DNA from: Megaleporinus macrocephalus
Taxonomy: Eukaryota > Chordata > Actinopteri > Characiformes > Anostomidae
Reading direction: 5' to 3'
Length of the DNA: 64,000 bases
NCBI GenBank assembly: GCA_021613375.1
Contig: CM038703.1
Coordinates: forward strand, 22,432,194 to 22,496,193
Shown here piece by piece: positions 1 to 12,600 of the stretch (position 1 is its first letter; every line of letters starts with the position of its first letter). A program made the position numbers and the translations under genes. Below the pieces are notes generated by a model that was given only the letters and a program-made list of their open reading frames with translations, made no database searches and was not told where the DNA came from.

Positions 1-95
1 TTAGCTGGTCACCAAGCAAGCTCATTCAAAACACAACTATGCTTGTTTTGCTTCTGACCAGCATACCAACATCCAAAAGACAGCATATACTGGTT
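1..95. repeat. Fragment of a CTGGTCACC-type dispersed repeat
   Basis: GCTGGTCACCAAGC, CTTGTTTTGCTTCTGACCAGC, and CATATACTGGTTTTGCTGC recur in the first 110 bases. This matches the look of a widespread teleost repeat built from CTGGTCACCAGC units. It lies in an intron of gene A, and any gene A exon further left is outside the window. Confidence 0.45.
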
Positions 96-3000
96 TTGCT
101 GCTATATACAACTTCATTCCATTTCCAGGTTAACTTCCATTAAGCTTACCAGCTGGCTGTATTTGTTCCGTAGCACCAAGTTGACCTATGAAGGAGTGAA
201 AATAATTCATCACATAAGGGAAAAAGAGAAGAGAACAGATAATAAAATACAATTAGCCTCATAAATACATTGCCTGACTGACAACACTTATGCACTGAAA
301 TCCTTATATGAACTGTCTATGAAACTTTAATATCACATAGCATTGCTTACTTGGACCCCCGAGAGTCCCTTGAGGTTCAGATGTAGCTGAAAAATGATAC
401 ATCACAAATTAAAAACATTTGTAGAAATTCATTAGTATTAACTGCATATAAATGTATGCTATTAGCTGCATTAAAAAGCATGTGTTCGACCTACCAGTGC
501 CCATGGCATCTGTCTGTGCGGAGGCTCCAACTGGACCCCCTGTAACTAAAGAGTGTCAGAGTATTAGAATAAGTACAAAATCACCTTAGCTGACTGATAG
601 AAAGACATGAATAGGTTATGTAGTTCCCTGCTATAAAGAAGTTGTTTGTTTTAAAATTTCACCAACCTGGAAGCTCTGCTTGAACCATGCTATTATGTGA
701 CCGTGAGGCATCTGAAAAAGTGAGGAGTGATTTTGATGAGATGTTTTTTTTCTAAGGGTGCTTCTACATCACAAATTGCCACACAGGAATGATCAATGAC
801 CTACCTGCAAATCCAAGCCCAGCCTCAGGCACAGAATCTGCTTTTGGGAAAGACAAACTAAATATGAAATGATTGCATGAGCGAGTAAATGGATCTCGTA
901 TTTATCTTACTGGACCACAGTTACCTGTATGATTTGAGGTTCCCTCAGTCACAGCTGTGCCATCATACCCTGTGCAAGACCAGTTTTTATTATTTATTTA
1001 AAAATATTTTTTTATGTTCTGAGATATTTCCACATAGCAAAGCTATATCTGTTTTATGAAAATTAAGAAAACTCTCACCAGGATGTGCCAGAATGATAGG
1101 ACTAGTGCTTCATTTGCTGACAGCGAGTATCGTAGTCTAACTAAGTAGGCTGTACTATAGTGAATGATATTAGTGTCTATTCGTCCAGGAATTTCCTTAC
1201 TGTGTTTTAAGGGACCACTTCATGACAGCACTGCTATAATTAGCAATAGACCAAAAGTTAAAGAACAATTAAAATACTGTAACTGAAACCTCCACCATTT
1301 TTTTAAAATAGCATGCTCCTCTTTACTTTCTGTACAAAGACAACAGTGCAATTTACATGTGATTACTTGACTGAATGGAAGCATAACCCAAAGTTTTATA
1401 TACACACTATACACATCAATTACTGACGCAAAGGTTCATTGGGCTTATAGCATCTCTATAGAAAAACAATGTTAACAGAATGGGATGCTCCGTACCAGAT
1501 AGACATGAGCCTAAAGTGACCATGTCCAGTGTCAAGTGTCAGCTCTCCTGGGCTGTGGAGCAGTGAAACTGTGTTCTCTAGAGTGATGGAGCTCCATCAA
1601 ATACCTTTGAGATGTGCTGGAGCAGCATTTTATGATCAAGAAATAATCATCAAACATCATTATTAATGCTCTTGTGACTGAAAATGATCACGAAAGCCTT
1701 GTTAGTAAATCAGAGCGGCAGAATGCTAAACTCTGCAATGCTTTGGCCTGTACAGATCCCAGCTTGCCAGCCCTGCTCTAGTGTAAAAACTTACTAGTAG
1801 AGTAGAGGCTGTTTCTGCATTACATACATAAGATCTAAAGATCATGGCCAAGCTCCAGCCCATAAAAGTGAGAATTTTAACACCAAAAAAAGCTGAAAAA
1901 ACAAAGTGGCAATTCAAAGCTGAAAGGGAAGCTTGTTCAATAAATCTGTGAGTTGATTTGCAGGCAAGCTGCTTACATTATCAACAAAAAAGTTTGTGTG
2001 GCGCATTTAAAGTTTTGTTAGACCATGTTTGTCTTTAAGCAAACATGGACTTGCTGTGAAGAAAACAGAACCTTCTTCAGTGTGTGTGAGGGGATAACAG
2101 TTATATACAAACCTATTGTATCCGGAGGGCTAGAACTGTAGACGGCATTGCCCATGGCTGAAACAAAGTAAAGTTACTGGTAGTAATAGATGAAATATGT
2201 CTTAGATCTGTGCTTGACTGTACAAAATTGAGAATAATATTTCTGCTTAGCCCTTATTGGGTTACCTGTCACGCCCATCAGGATGTGTCCGTTGGTTATT
2301 GGTTCACCTGCTAAACCTGTCCAGAGTGACACCCGAAACATTACATGTATTCTAAGCACCCTCACATAATTTTTTTATATGGCTTCCGTTTAGCATTCCC
2401 TTGATGAAATATCAAATACCTGCTGCATCTGTCTGTGTATCCACCCCAGTGACTGCACCTGCATCTGCATTGAAAAATGGGAAAAACAACGCAAAAAACG
2501 TCAATCGATCTGGCAATAACTTATTGGAGGCAGTGGAGTCACATTCTTGAAGGTCACACTATGTCAACCCTGCAGTCTCAGCAACTGTAGCCTACTTACC
2601 GGTGATTTTGGCATTGGGACTGAGGGTGGGGCCTTTTAAATCCAGAGTTCCTGCTAAAAAAGCGATGGAAAAAATGTGAGTCATTTTCTCCAGCTGCTTT
2701 TTCCTTATTACTCAGGTTCCTGTTAGCGATTTAACGCTCGCAGGAGACTCTTTGGTATTTGAACAGTGAAACAGGTATAAATTCTTTGTGGCATCTCATG
2801 CTGTGAGACTACTGTAAGCATGCTATCAAAAAAAGTTGGCCAGCAGCACGGTCGGGTCATTAGAGCTCACCTGTGTCAGTTTGTGTAGCGAGCCCATCCT
2901 GCACACCTGCACAGAAACAAAAACCAACACATCAAATGGCAGGGTTCCGAAGCTATTTGTCTGACATCAAGGTTAATTAAAGCTGTGCTGCTTTAGGGAA

Positions 3001-3652
3001 TACTCTTTGCTGTGTCTTCCTATTCAAAAACAAGGTGGTCCAAGACAAACGTTCAACAATGATCTACTTTCCACATTGAAAACAGCTGTTTAGTAGGCAA
3101 GCTCATCCTTCCATGGAAAGGAAACATTGAATTACAGCTAACAAATCAACTGATAAATCTATGATGTCATTGTCTGTGATGAAACATATTTACCAGCTGT
3201 GTGTGTCTCTGTGGCAACAATCTGATGATCTGGTGGGCCTGATTGGAAATTAGAAGTTGCTTTAAACAGGAAGGTAAACATGCCACGATAACACTAAAAT
3301 CAATCTTTTTGCTTATCTTTATGCAGCAACTACTAATAGTGATAGTTGGGTACTTGTTGTGGGATACATACTTGTGCCAATGTGAGTGCCAGTTCCAAGA
3401 TCACCTGTAAAACAAAACACAGGACACCGACGTCCTTGCTTGATTTCTCATCGTGCATGTTCATTATGTATTATCCTACACTGACAAGTAAAATAATTTT
3501 TTCATCTAGTCATATTTCTAGTCATATTTTAGTATTTTTCATGTTGAGATTTTTGTAAGAATATTATATAGTTCATTAAATCATTTTTTTTATTCTGGTA
3601 ATGTTGTACAGACACAATGTTACATTCCATTGCTCATACAATACTTTCAAGC

Positions 3653-3686
<34 letters not shown>

Positions 3687-6600
3687 TTTTATTCATACCT
3701 TTGTGTATATCTGACACTGGTCTGTGGCGTCCATTACCTGTAATACAACAAAGAATGATTTCACCATTTTCAGAACAAATCTTCTGCTCTAGTCTGTTGC
3801 TTGAATCACTGCTTACCATTTGTATGCGGTGAATCAGCACCATTGTTATCATTGTTACCATTATCATTGCCATCTGAAGAGCAGAAATGGTATATTTAGA
3901 AAATTCAGACCTTTCTAAGCATGTTCCAATATTAAGACTGTGTTTCATGACTCATGACATGACATGACTATGATTTACAGCCTACCCATGTAGTCCGTAA
4001 AGGAAGGGTCTGAATGTGACATTATTTCAAAGGCTGCAACTGCACCTGCAACATTTGTGCTGAATTAATGCAAAATTGAATACATCCTGAATAAACCATG
4101 AATTACAGGCACTAGGTTAAAGGGCTAGCTCTCAAATTAAGAATTACAGAACGCACAGAACATGGCTGTGTGTTAGGAATGAGCCTATGGCAAAAAACAC
4201 GTATGCACCATTGCAAGCTATTGCCCATTTATGTTACCCTTTAATTAAGATGTGCTTACCTGTTATGTCACCAGGTGAGCTGGATTGAGCACCATTGTCA
4301 GAGGTTCCTAAAAAAACACACAATAAAATTACTGAAGCTACTGAAATTCAGTAGATGCATAATACTTAAAAGTCTTAGGAAGCAATGACAACTGTTTACA
4401 ACTATTTATTTTTACTTCACAGTAACATAAAAATACAAAAACACAGGTAAAAATTTAATAAATATGGAAAATTGTAACACAATTTTAAAATGCTTATTAA
4501 AAAATGGATTAACGGAAATTTGGTCTCAGACTCCTTAGTGTACTCGTAATACATTCCATGTTTTGTTATCAAATTTGATCATTATCACTGCAATATGACA
4601 TCTTAGCAATATGGCATCTTGGTTGATATGTCTAGTATTTCCCAGTAGAGGTTGTTGCCAGAATAATATAATACAAGACATATACTGGAAATTTGACTTT
4701 CTCTCTCTCAATTTCTCAGTAAAAAAGGGACAACTGCTCTGACTTACATTTACCCACTCCTGAACACAGGGAACAAACTATAAATATAACTATAAATATA
4801 TGTATTATTTTCTCTGATTTTTCTCAGACCATGATTTTACTCAGTACTGTATATGTATATATACTCAAATATACGTGTGTTACCAGTAGACTGTACAGAA
4901 GAACCTGGCCCAGTTCCTGCAGAGGAGTGATCAGGACCTGAAAGGTTGTAATGTTTGAATAGACATGTTAGAAAAAAGTTTACATCAACATTATTACACA
5001 GCATGAACATTCTGAGCATTATTGAAATCCAGAGTCCAGCAAAGTTTGGTGATTTCCATGGTCCAACACACCTATTAAACCTGGTAATTAGCTGCTGATA
5101 AATGATCAAACTATGCTGAACTCTGGCTCTTTATGACCCTTAGTGTAGTTTCTGGTCTCCTCAAAAATGCATAGAATCAACATCTCATGTACCAGACCAC
5201 TAGTAACCAATACCATTATTACAAGCCCTACAAAGCATTTCAGATGTATGGTGGGAGGGCCATGGCACAAAGCAATTGCAATTGTGGGAGAGGTCGCTAA
5301 ATTTATGACTTCAGAACAGAACGTGTCCCAGTACCTGGTGGAGTGTCTGGAGCCGAACTGCTGCTGGCTGGCTGTCCTGGATCCAGCCCTGCAGCTGGAA
5401 GAGAACCAGCAGTAAGAAACAAAGCAATCCAACCATGATTTACAGCACTTTTCCCTTTCATGAATCACTCGGGAAAGAACAACAGCGAGCCAGATAGCTT
5501 ATTTTGTCAGTATGCCCCATAATTAGTGCAACATGACAGGAACAAGAACTTAAGGTTCTTAAAAGGGCCGCTTGGAGCCTCTATAATGGACGGGCAAAGT
5601 TGTAAATCAAGCTGTGTTTGAAACAGTAGTGTAGGACTTGGGTCTTATTACAAGGTGAATAAAATTAAGTGGAAGTTTGCGTTGTTGTTTTAAGGATCAT
5701 AAACATCAGACTACATTAGCTTTTTGACTAAATGGGTAACTGAAGGTACATAAAGGGACACTAACCTGTTGACTCTACCTGAAAAGCGAGTCCCATATGA
5801 TCTGCTGAGATAGCATCAGTGATTAGACATGTGGGCATAACGTCTGTGGGAGCAGCGGTGCGGTCTGAAGGCATACCTATACTATCAGTGTAGGGATCTG
5901 GAGCAAAGCTGTCTCCCATGCCACCTGTGCAAAGAACATGTGAGTTCTTTAAAAAGCAGAGACATGGAATTTATCAAACAGAACCACTAAAGAGTAACTG
6001 AAACGACGCTCACCCATTAGGCCAATGAGGAAGTCATGGCTGGATTGGTCTATCATGCCTAGGTTACATTTAATGGAGACAAGAGGACAGTTAGCAACCT
6101 GAAGTCTCTTAAATGGTAACATGTGCAAAATGAGTATGCTCTTCTACAATGACAGATGCAGAGATGTCAAGTCCTATTACAGAATGCACGATCAGCTCCA
6201 GCCCCAGAGGACCTAGCACAAAATAAGCAGTGTGTATCTTTGTACAGGGTAGTCACCAAACTGGGCTGGACACTGGCCTTCTAACCCCTGGACAACCGTT
6301 GCCCCTACTGTGACATCTCCAAAAAGATACTGCTTATATTCAAGGTTCCTATTTCCTCAGCCACATATTTGTTGAATACTAATAAAAATAAGAGTGGCAA
6401 AAAAGAGTTCTTGGATTGATTCTATAGAAGACCCATTTTTGATTCTCTATAGAATGTATAGATAGTACTTTAAGGGACCGTTTTCGTAAGTCACATGTGC
6501 AAGTGCTAAAAAAAAAGTTTGCAGAGCTTGAACATAATGTGAATGCTCAATGCTATTAAATGCTTTTTCAGGATTGGAACACCCATGCAGCACAACTGAG

Positions 6601-9600
6601 GATGATTGTACAATAAGGCTGTTATGATCATAAAACTGAAGCATTATCATATACACCTGCCATTCACTGCAGTTAATAATTTAAATGTTTTTTCTTGTCT
6701 CGTTGTCTGTAATTATTAAAATATAAGCCTAAAGTGGCCAAAGTAGCTACGTTCGCTTTGAAGCTAACACTGGCTGTACTATCATGCAAGTCAAAATAAA
6801 GACTTAAGCAATGGTAAATGTACAAGTTTACAGTAAATATATAAGCAAAAATCTTTTTTTGTTTTCATAAGACCCATAATGCCTCAGTAAATGTCAATGT
6901 AAAAATTACCTGCTTCTTTTATTCAGAATTATTTGCCCCATCTCACACAATTCACACCCAACAATATGACAGTGAAATCTAATAACTGTGGAAATTTACT
7001 GCAGTCAGCTTCGATAACTGAAATTATCTAATAATTGCGAGCATCTGAAATGACTCTGATTAGGTGATTAAGTAAAAACTGTAAGGCTAGTTCTACCAGT
7101 TAGGTGTTAGCAACAGTTAAAACTGTAACCGTTAAAACCTGTGGACTAGTTAGAGATTTGGCTTATAGCTCAAACTGTGATTACCTGTAATTTCCAGATG
7201 GGAACTTGACCCGAAAGAATCAAAACCTCCTGTGAAATACACAAAAGCTGTTTCTTAAGGATCTAATAGTAATTATAAATTAGAACTGCCGAATGTGAAC
7301 TGCAGCAGTGTTTCCCCATTCCTGGTCCTGGATGCCCACTGCCCTGCACACCTGATCCAACTAATTAGCTCATTAAAAGCCCAATATTAAATGGAAGTGG
7401 TTGTGTTAAAGTAAGAAAAGTTCTAAAATATGCCAGACAATGGGCCTGAGAAACCCTGTACAAGAATATAATAGTACAAAATATATTACATTTAAACAAC
7501 AAGTACACATTTGAGAGAAAAAAAAACATATTTCTTGTATACCTGTCAAGTCCATTTGAGTCGTGCCCTCCATAAAGTGTTCCAAGCCTCCTATGTTGGA
7601 ACCAGAAAATGAGGAATACTTATGGTCCTACATTTTCGATTAAATTATACTGCTATTGGCCTTAAGATAAAGTTTAGCCCTCAATCATACTAACTTTTTA
7701 CAGATCTAGGCTAAAGAAAAATTCAGGCAACATAATAAAGCTTTGAGGACAGTTTTTGGAGCAAGATAAGGAATTAGTAGAGAATCCCTCCAGTAAATAT
7801 TGTAGTAGGTTGATTATTTTAGAATTCCCCACCTGTGTGCCCATTATCTAGTCCATTAGTCAACTGCTTGTGTCCATTTCCTGTGGTAGTACACAACAGT
7901 CAACATTATTCATCAAAAAATGCTTCTGAATTATCATTTATTAGAAGTCTGCTGTTACCAGCCTTCTGAAAACAAAACCTCGTACTTACCGTTGTTCTCA
8001 ATTTCTGGCACTTCTCCTACTGACTCAGAGCCTATATTTAAACGAATCACATGATAGACAAATTTTTCTAAACTTATTTTATTTATTAAAATTCTAAATC
8101 GAATTTGTATTTTTTTATACCATTATCACCATACCTGGGGCTTCAATTTGAGATCCTACATGAATTGTTTGGCTTTCACCTAAAGCAAGAAGACTACTTT
8201 AGAAAATATATAAGTATATAAGAGAAAAAAATTAATTTTAACACATTTTAATGAACTTTCATGCATTAAAAGTTTCAGAATAAGTTTCAGGATTTACCTA
8301 CCATTCTCAGATCCACCCATGGGTGGAGCTGCTGCTTCTGAACCTACACATATTTACACCTTTATTGGGCATCTTCTGAATTCATCAAAGATAATCAAAT
8401 GATATAATTATCTTAATGGATGCTGTCTAGAGGCAATCTATAAGACCCTATTGGTTATAGGACTGCATTGGGGTAAAAAATTATGTTTAATGTTCCTGCC
8501 TTGGACTGTAATACCTGCCGGCTGTGAATGGACTTCAGAGGAAATGAAAGCTGAACCACTTGTTTGGCCTGATCCCATCTGACTTGACACATGGCTTGAA
8601 GACACTTGGCCTGAAGACCCATGGCTCAACGGAATTTGGCTTGGTGACCCTAGGTATCCCAAGGCACAAGAAAAATGGAAAAAATGAATTTATTGCATGA
8701 TTGTGACAGCATGTGTCATACAAATAGCTCACAAATACGCAGATACATACCATGAGAAATAATCTCTGAGTGAGCTGATGTCCCAGCTGTACCTATAACA
8801 CAAAAACAATTGGTGGACTCTTAAACAGAGATGAGATTTAATAGATTTTTATAGTATATTTCAAGAATAATTTATAATCAATTACCAGGGACCTTTGACC
8901 CTGAGCTCCCATGACCAACTGCACCTGAAAATAATTGTCTCATTTAGTGTGGATATACAGAATGCAAGGAAAGCAAAAGTAGCAAGTATATAGGAACAGA
9001 CCAACACTTCTTTCCTATTCTTAAGAAAGTTAATATATTGCTCAGACTCTGAGAAACCAGCAAATGCATAACGCTGTCACAACATTGTCTGCCTTTTTAC
9101 AATATTGCTACAAAGTTGTAAAACAATGGAGCTGTTACGCTGTTTAAACAAGGTTGTCTCAACATAAGTACTAAATAATGCTGTTTTATGTTTATTTCTA
9201 GCTGTTGGCAACTTTACTAAATTCCATAGATTTCCATGCAGATAAATTGGGACCTATGAGGATTTTAGGAGGTTGTGACAAAGTACTAACAACGTTGCCT
9301 CTACATGATCACAACGTTTACAGATAACGTTGTGACAACATTTTTAAGGAATTACATTTCAACGTTGTGGGCACTAAAATAGCACGTTGTCACAACTTAA
9401 CTGTGCTTGTAGGTTACTAAAGAAATACTATCAAACGTCAGATTTTAAAAAAATGTCTGTCAATCGTAAACGCAGCCTAAACGCTGTTTTAGCGATATGA
9501 CGAGAATTAAGCTTGTTTCACATAATGAGGGAAATACAGAGAGATTTACTCTGTAAATCATCACTGTAGTTACATTTATTTCAAAAGAAACTTCTTTAAA

Positions 9601-12600
9601 AAGTTGAAAATTTCACTCTTTTAAAAGACTAAAATAATTTTTTACTTTTACCTTACGTGATGCAGCAGTTAACGTGTCCCGATAATTGCAAAGACTTACC
9701 ATATTTGATATGCCATATTTTTAGTTTTTGATTATCCTAATATTACCTTTTATTGTGAGTAGTAATGCTGAAACATTGTTATATAGATAGCATTATCTAG
9801 TACACAGATTGGAGTTCTTAGACTTGTCCTTCGAGTCAATCAGTTACCTGTAATATACTGGTCAGCCAAAATACTGAAACCACCTCCTTTAATTTGCACT
9901 TATTGTCAAATTTATCAACGTTTAGGACCTCCATGGAACCACCACAGAGCAGGTATAATATGGTTGATAGATAATTTTCAGCATGGCAATGACACTGATG
10001 CAGTGGTAGTGTGTTAGTGTGTGTTGAGCTGGTATGATTGGATCAGACACAACAGTGTTGCTGGAGCTTTTAAACACCTCTGTCACTTCTGGGCTGAGAA
10101 TAGTCCAACAACCAAAAATATCAAGCAGACTAGAGGATGCGGAACACATCCTGTGCAACAACACCTGGAATTGTGCTTCTTACTTTACAAGGTAGAAATG
10201 TCTAATAGAGTGGAGAGTGAATGAACACAGTGTTAAAACTCCAGCAGTACTGCTATATCTTATCTACTCGTACCAGCACAACACACCCTAACAAGCTTCC
10301 ACTGCGTCAGTGTCACTGCCGTGTTTAGAAAGATCCACAACTGCTTTTTGCTGATCATGTGGTGGTGCTGCCCATTAAAAAACAGGCTAGAAAGGGAAAA
10401 AGACTACATTCTGCAATTGTACAACTATAAAGTGCACCTGTAAGTGAAGCCAGTAAAATAAACAATGACAGTAGAAATAAGGAGATGGTTTATTGTAATG
10501 GCAGATTGGTGTATGTTAATATGTGATAGATGGTTATCTTGTTAAAGCCAGCAGTTTAGAATCATATGCCTCATTACAATTACTTACCTGCAGAAATCGC
10601 TCCTGATGTGGACCCGCCTTGTCCAGAGAGAATCGTATCTGAAAGTACAAGAAGGAAGAGATGAAGGTGCGACACTGTATTGGGTCAGTTGGGTAAGCCT
10701 AGTGTCTCAATATCTTATTGCATTACCATGAGAACTGGAGCCAGAGGGCAAGGCCTGAGAGTCTCGTCCATTGTTTCCTGTAACCAAAATATGATAAAAC
10801 AGTAAATATGAAAAACAGTCATGTGGATGGTTACATAAGAACAACACACATTATTCTGTGGCTGATATAAAAGAGATTAATTTTACCGCTGGTATCATCT
10901 GCTGTTGCTGAGGAGCCACCTGATGCTGTTAACACAACAGAAACAAAATCAAGACTATCTGAAGAGTATGTACCATATAAAATAGATGGTCATTTCTATG
11001 GCATGTACATCATAATTCTTATTATATAAACCATCATAATCATAACCTAAAATGACTAATGTGACCACTACTACTTTCTATTATGCTGTGATAAAAAATA
11101 CGTATTGTCAGAAGAGCAGTTACACAGGTCAGTGCCAGTATTTGGTTCACATAGAACTGGTCAGTCCAAGTTCTTTGTTTTGAAGCATTTGCTAGATCTG
11201 TCTTTGATAAGTTGGTATGGGGCTTACACCCTAAGCTTGTTTGTGCAGCACCGTCTCCATTCAGTTTCTGACCTGGGAAATAACAAAATGAGATCTGTTA
11301 GGTTCCATTCCCCCAAAAGCTGAAAGTACATTTAAAAAGCCATGGTTATGGGTCACTGATTTTCTAACAATGTCACTCAGCACCTTTTTGTCACTGTACA
11401 CATGAGAAAATTGGGCTAATGGACTTGTTTCTTGGGTTAACGAATAGAGTTTACTCTTCTTACCATTTGGAGATTGGCCCACCAGAGAAGTGCCAGGTAG
11501 AGCAGTCACACCTTGGAAAGAAGCAGACCCTTCAGTGCAGGCAAGGTCACAGTCCACTGAAATACCTCTCAGCACACTCTTAACGATATGTAACTTAAAT
11601 CGTCCTTTAAGACGGGCATGAAAAGCTCACCAGTGCAGTTTCGGTTTCATCTATGAATGCATCAAGTAACATGTAGAGGTTCCTGCCCCTTTTGGCATAG
11701 TTGTCAACATACCTGAGCCCTAACCAGATTAAGGAGTGATTGACTTTGCCCACTCTGCATTAAAAGAAGCTTAAGCTGCACCCACTGAGCTGCTTTCCAC
11801 AGCTGAGGGGTTCAGTGTTCTCTCAGAGAGATCTGTCCCCAAAACTAAAAAGAGGATTAGCATCAGCTTACCTGGGCCTTTGGGTACCACTGTGGCTTGC
11901 TGGGCTCCAGCTCCTGTTGAGAAAAACCAGAGGAAACAAGAAACATACTCTTGAGGTTCTGTGAGATCAAATCTCATTCAAGCAGTCGGTTGGTTCTGGT
12001 TAGGTGCCCCTCCAGCAGAGGACAATAGCACTCTGTGGTTAAGGTCACAATACCTTGATCACAAGACCTTATGACTTTTAACATGTTTAAAAAAATAATT
12101 AAACAAATGTAGTTAGGTGGTTGTAACTATGTTATGAGTTTTTATATGATTCTTTTAACTTATTTTAAGATTTATGCAGCAGTTGAGCAATTGTTATGGC
12201 CATTTAGGTGTGTTAGTGAAATATTTCATCTTGCCAATACACAAAATACATTTAAATATGTTTACGTGTCACATGTGAGTCCCTACTGTTCATTCTAAGC
12301 ACTTAATTGTTCTTAGGAATTGTAGGCGGCAGTATTGTACTTACAGATATTATAAAGCATATTTTAGATACAAAGCCAATTAGCAAAGTTATCTTGGCTA
12401 TGGTTATATACATTGGTGGTAAGGTGCTAACTTGTCACCCACCCTTCAAATGTTGACCTTTGGAGTCATCATCATCTGAAAAGAAAGGGGAGATGGATAC
12501 AGTTTATAAAAACTGTTCACAAGTAAGTCTTCCACTTTCCGAAATTTGTTCTTCTGTTTGATACACCCATTCAAACGCTTGCCTGAGGAAAAAATCCCTA

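Noticed and set aside
1079..1116. Exon candidate in the large gene A intron 34
   Set aside because: It is 38 nt and breaks phase, and it codes a hydrophobic, Trp-containing peptide unlike the rest.
1496..1547. Exon candidate in gene A between AG and GT sites
   Set aside because: It is 52 nt, so it cannot join phase 1 to phase 1, unlike every accepted exon of the gene.
6181..6212. Exon candidate in gene A intron 18
   Set aside because: It is 32 nt and breaks phase. The peptide also lacks the style of neighbouring exons.
10021..10224. 67-codon ORF in intron 9 of gene A
   Set aside because: It lies wholly inside the palindromic transposon, which has no coding capacity of its own.
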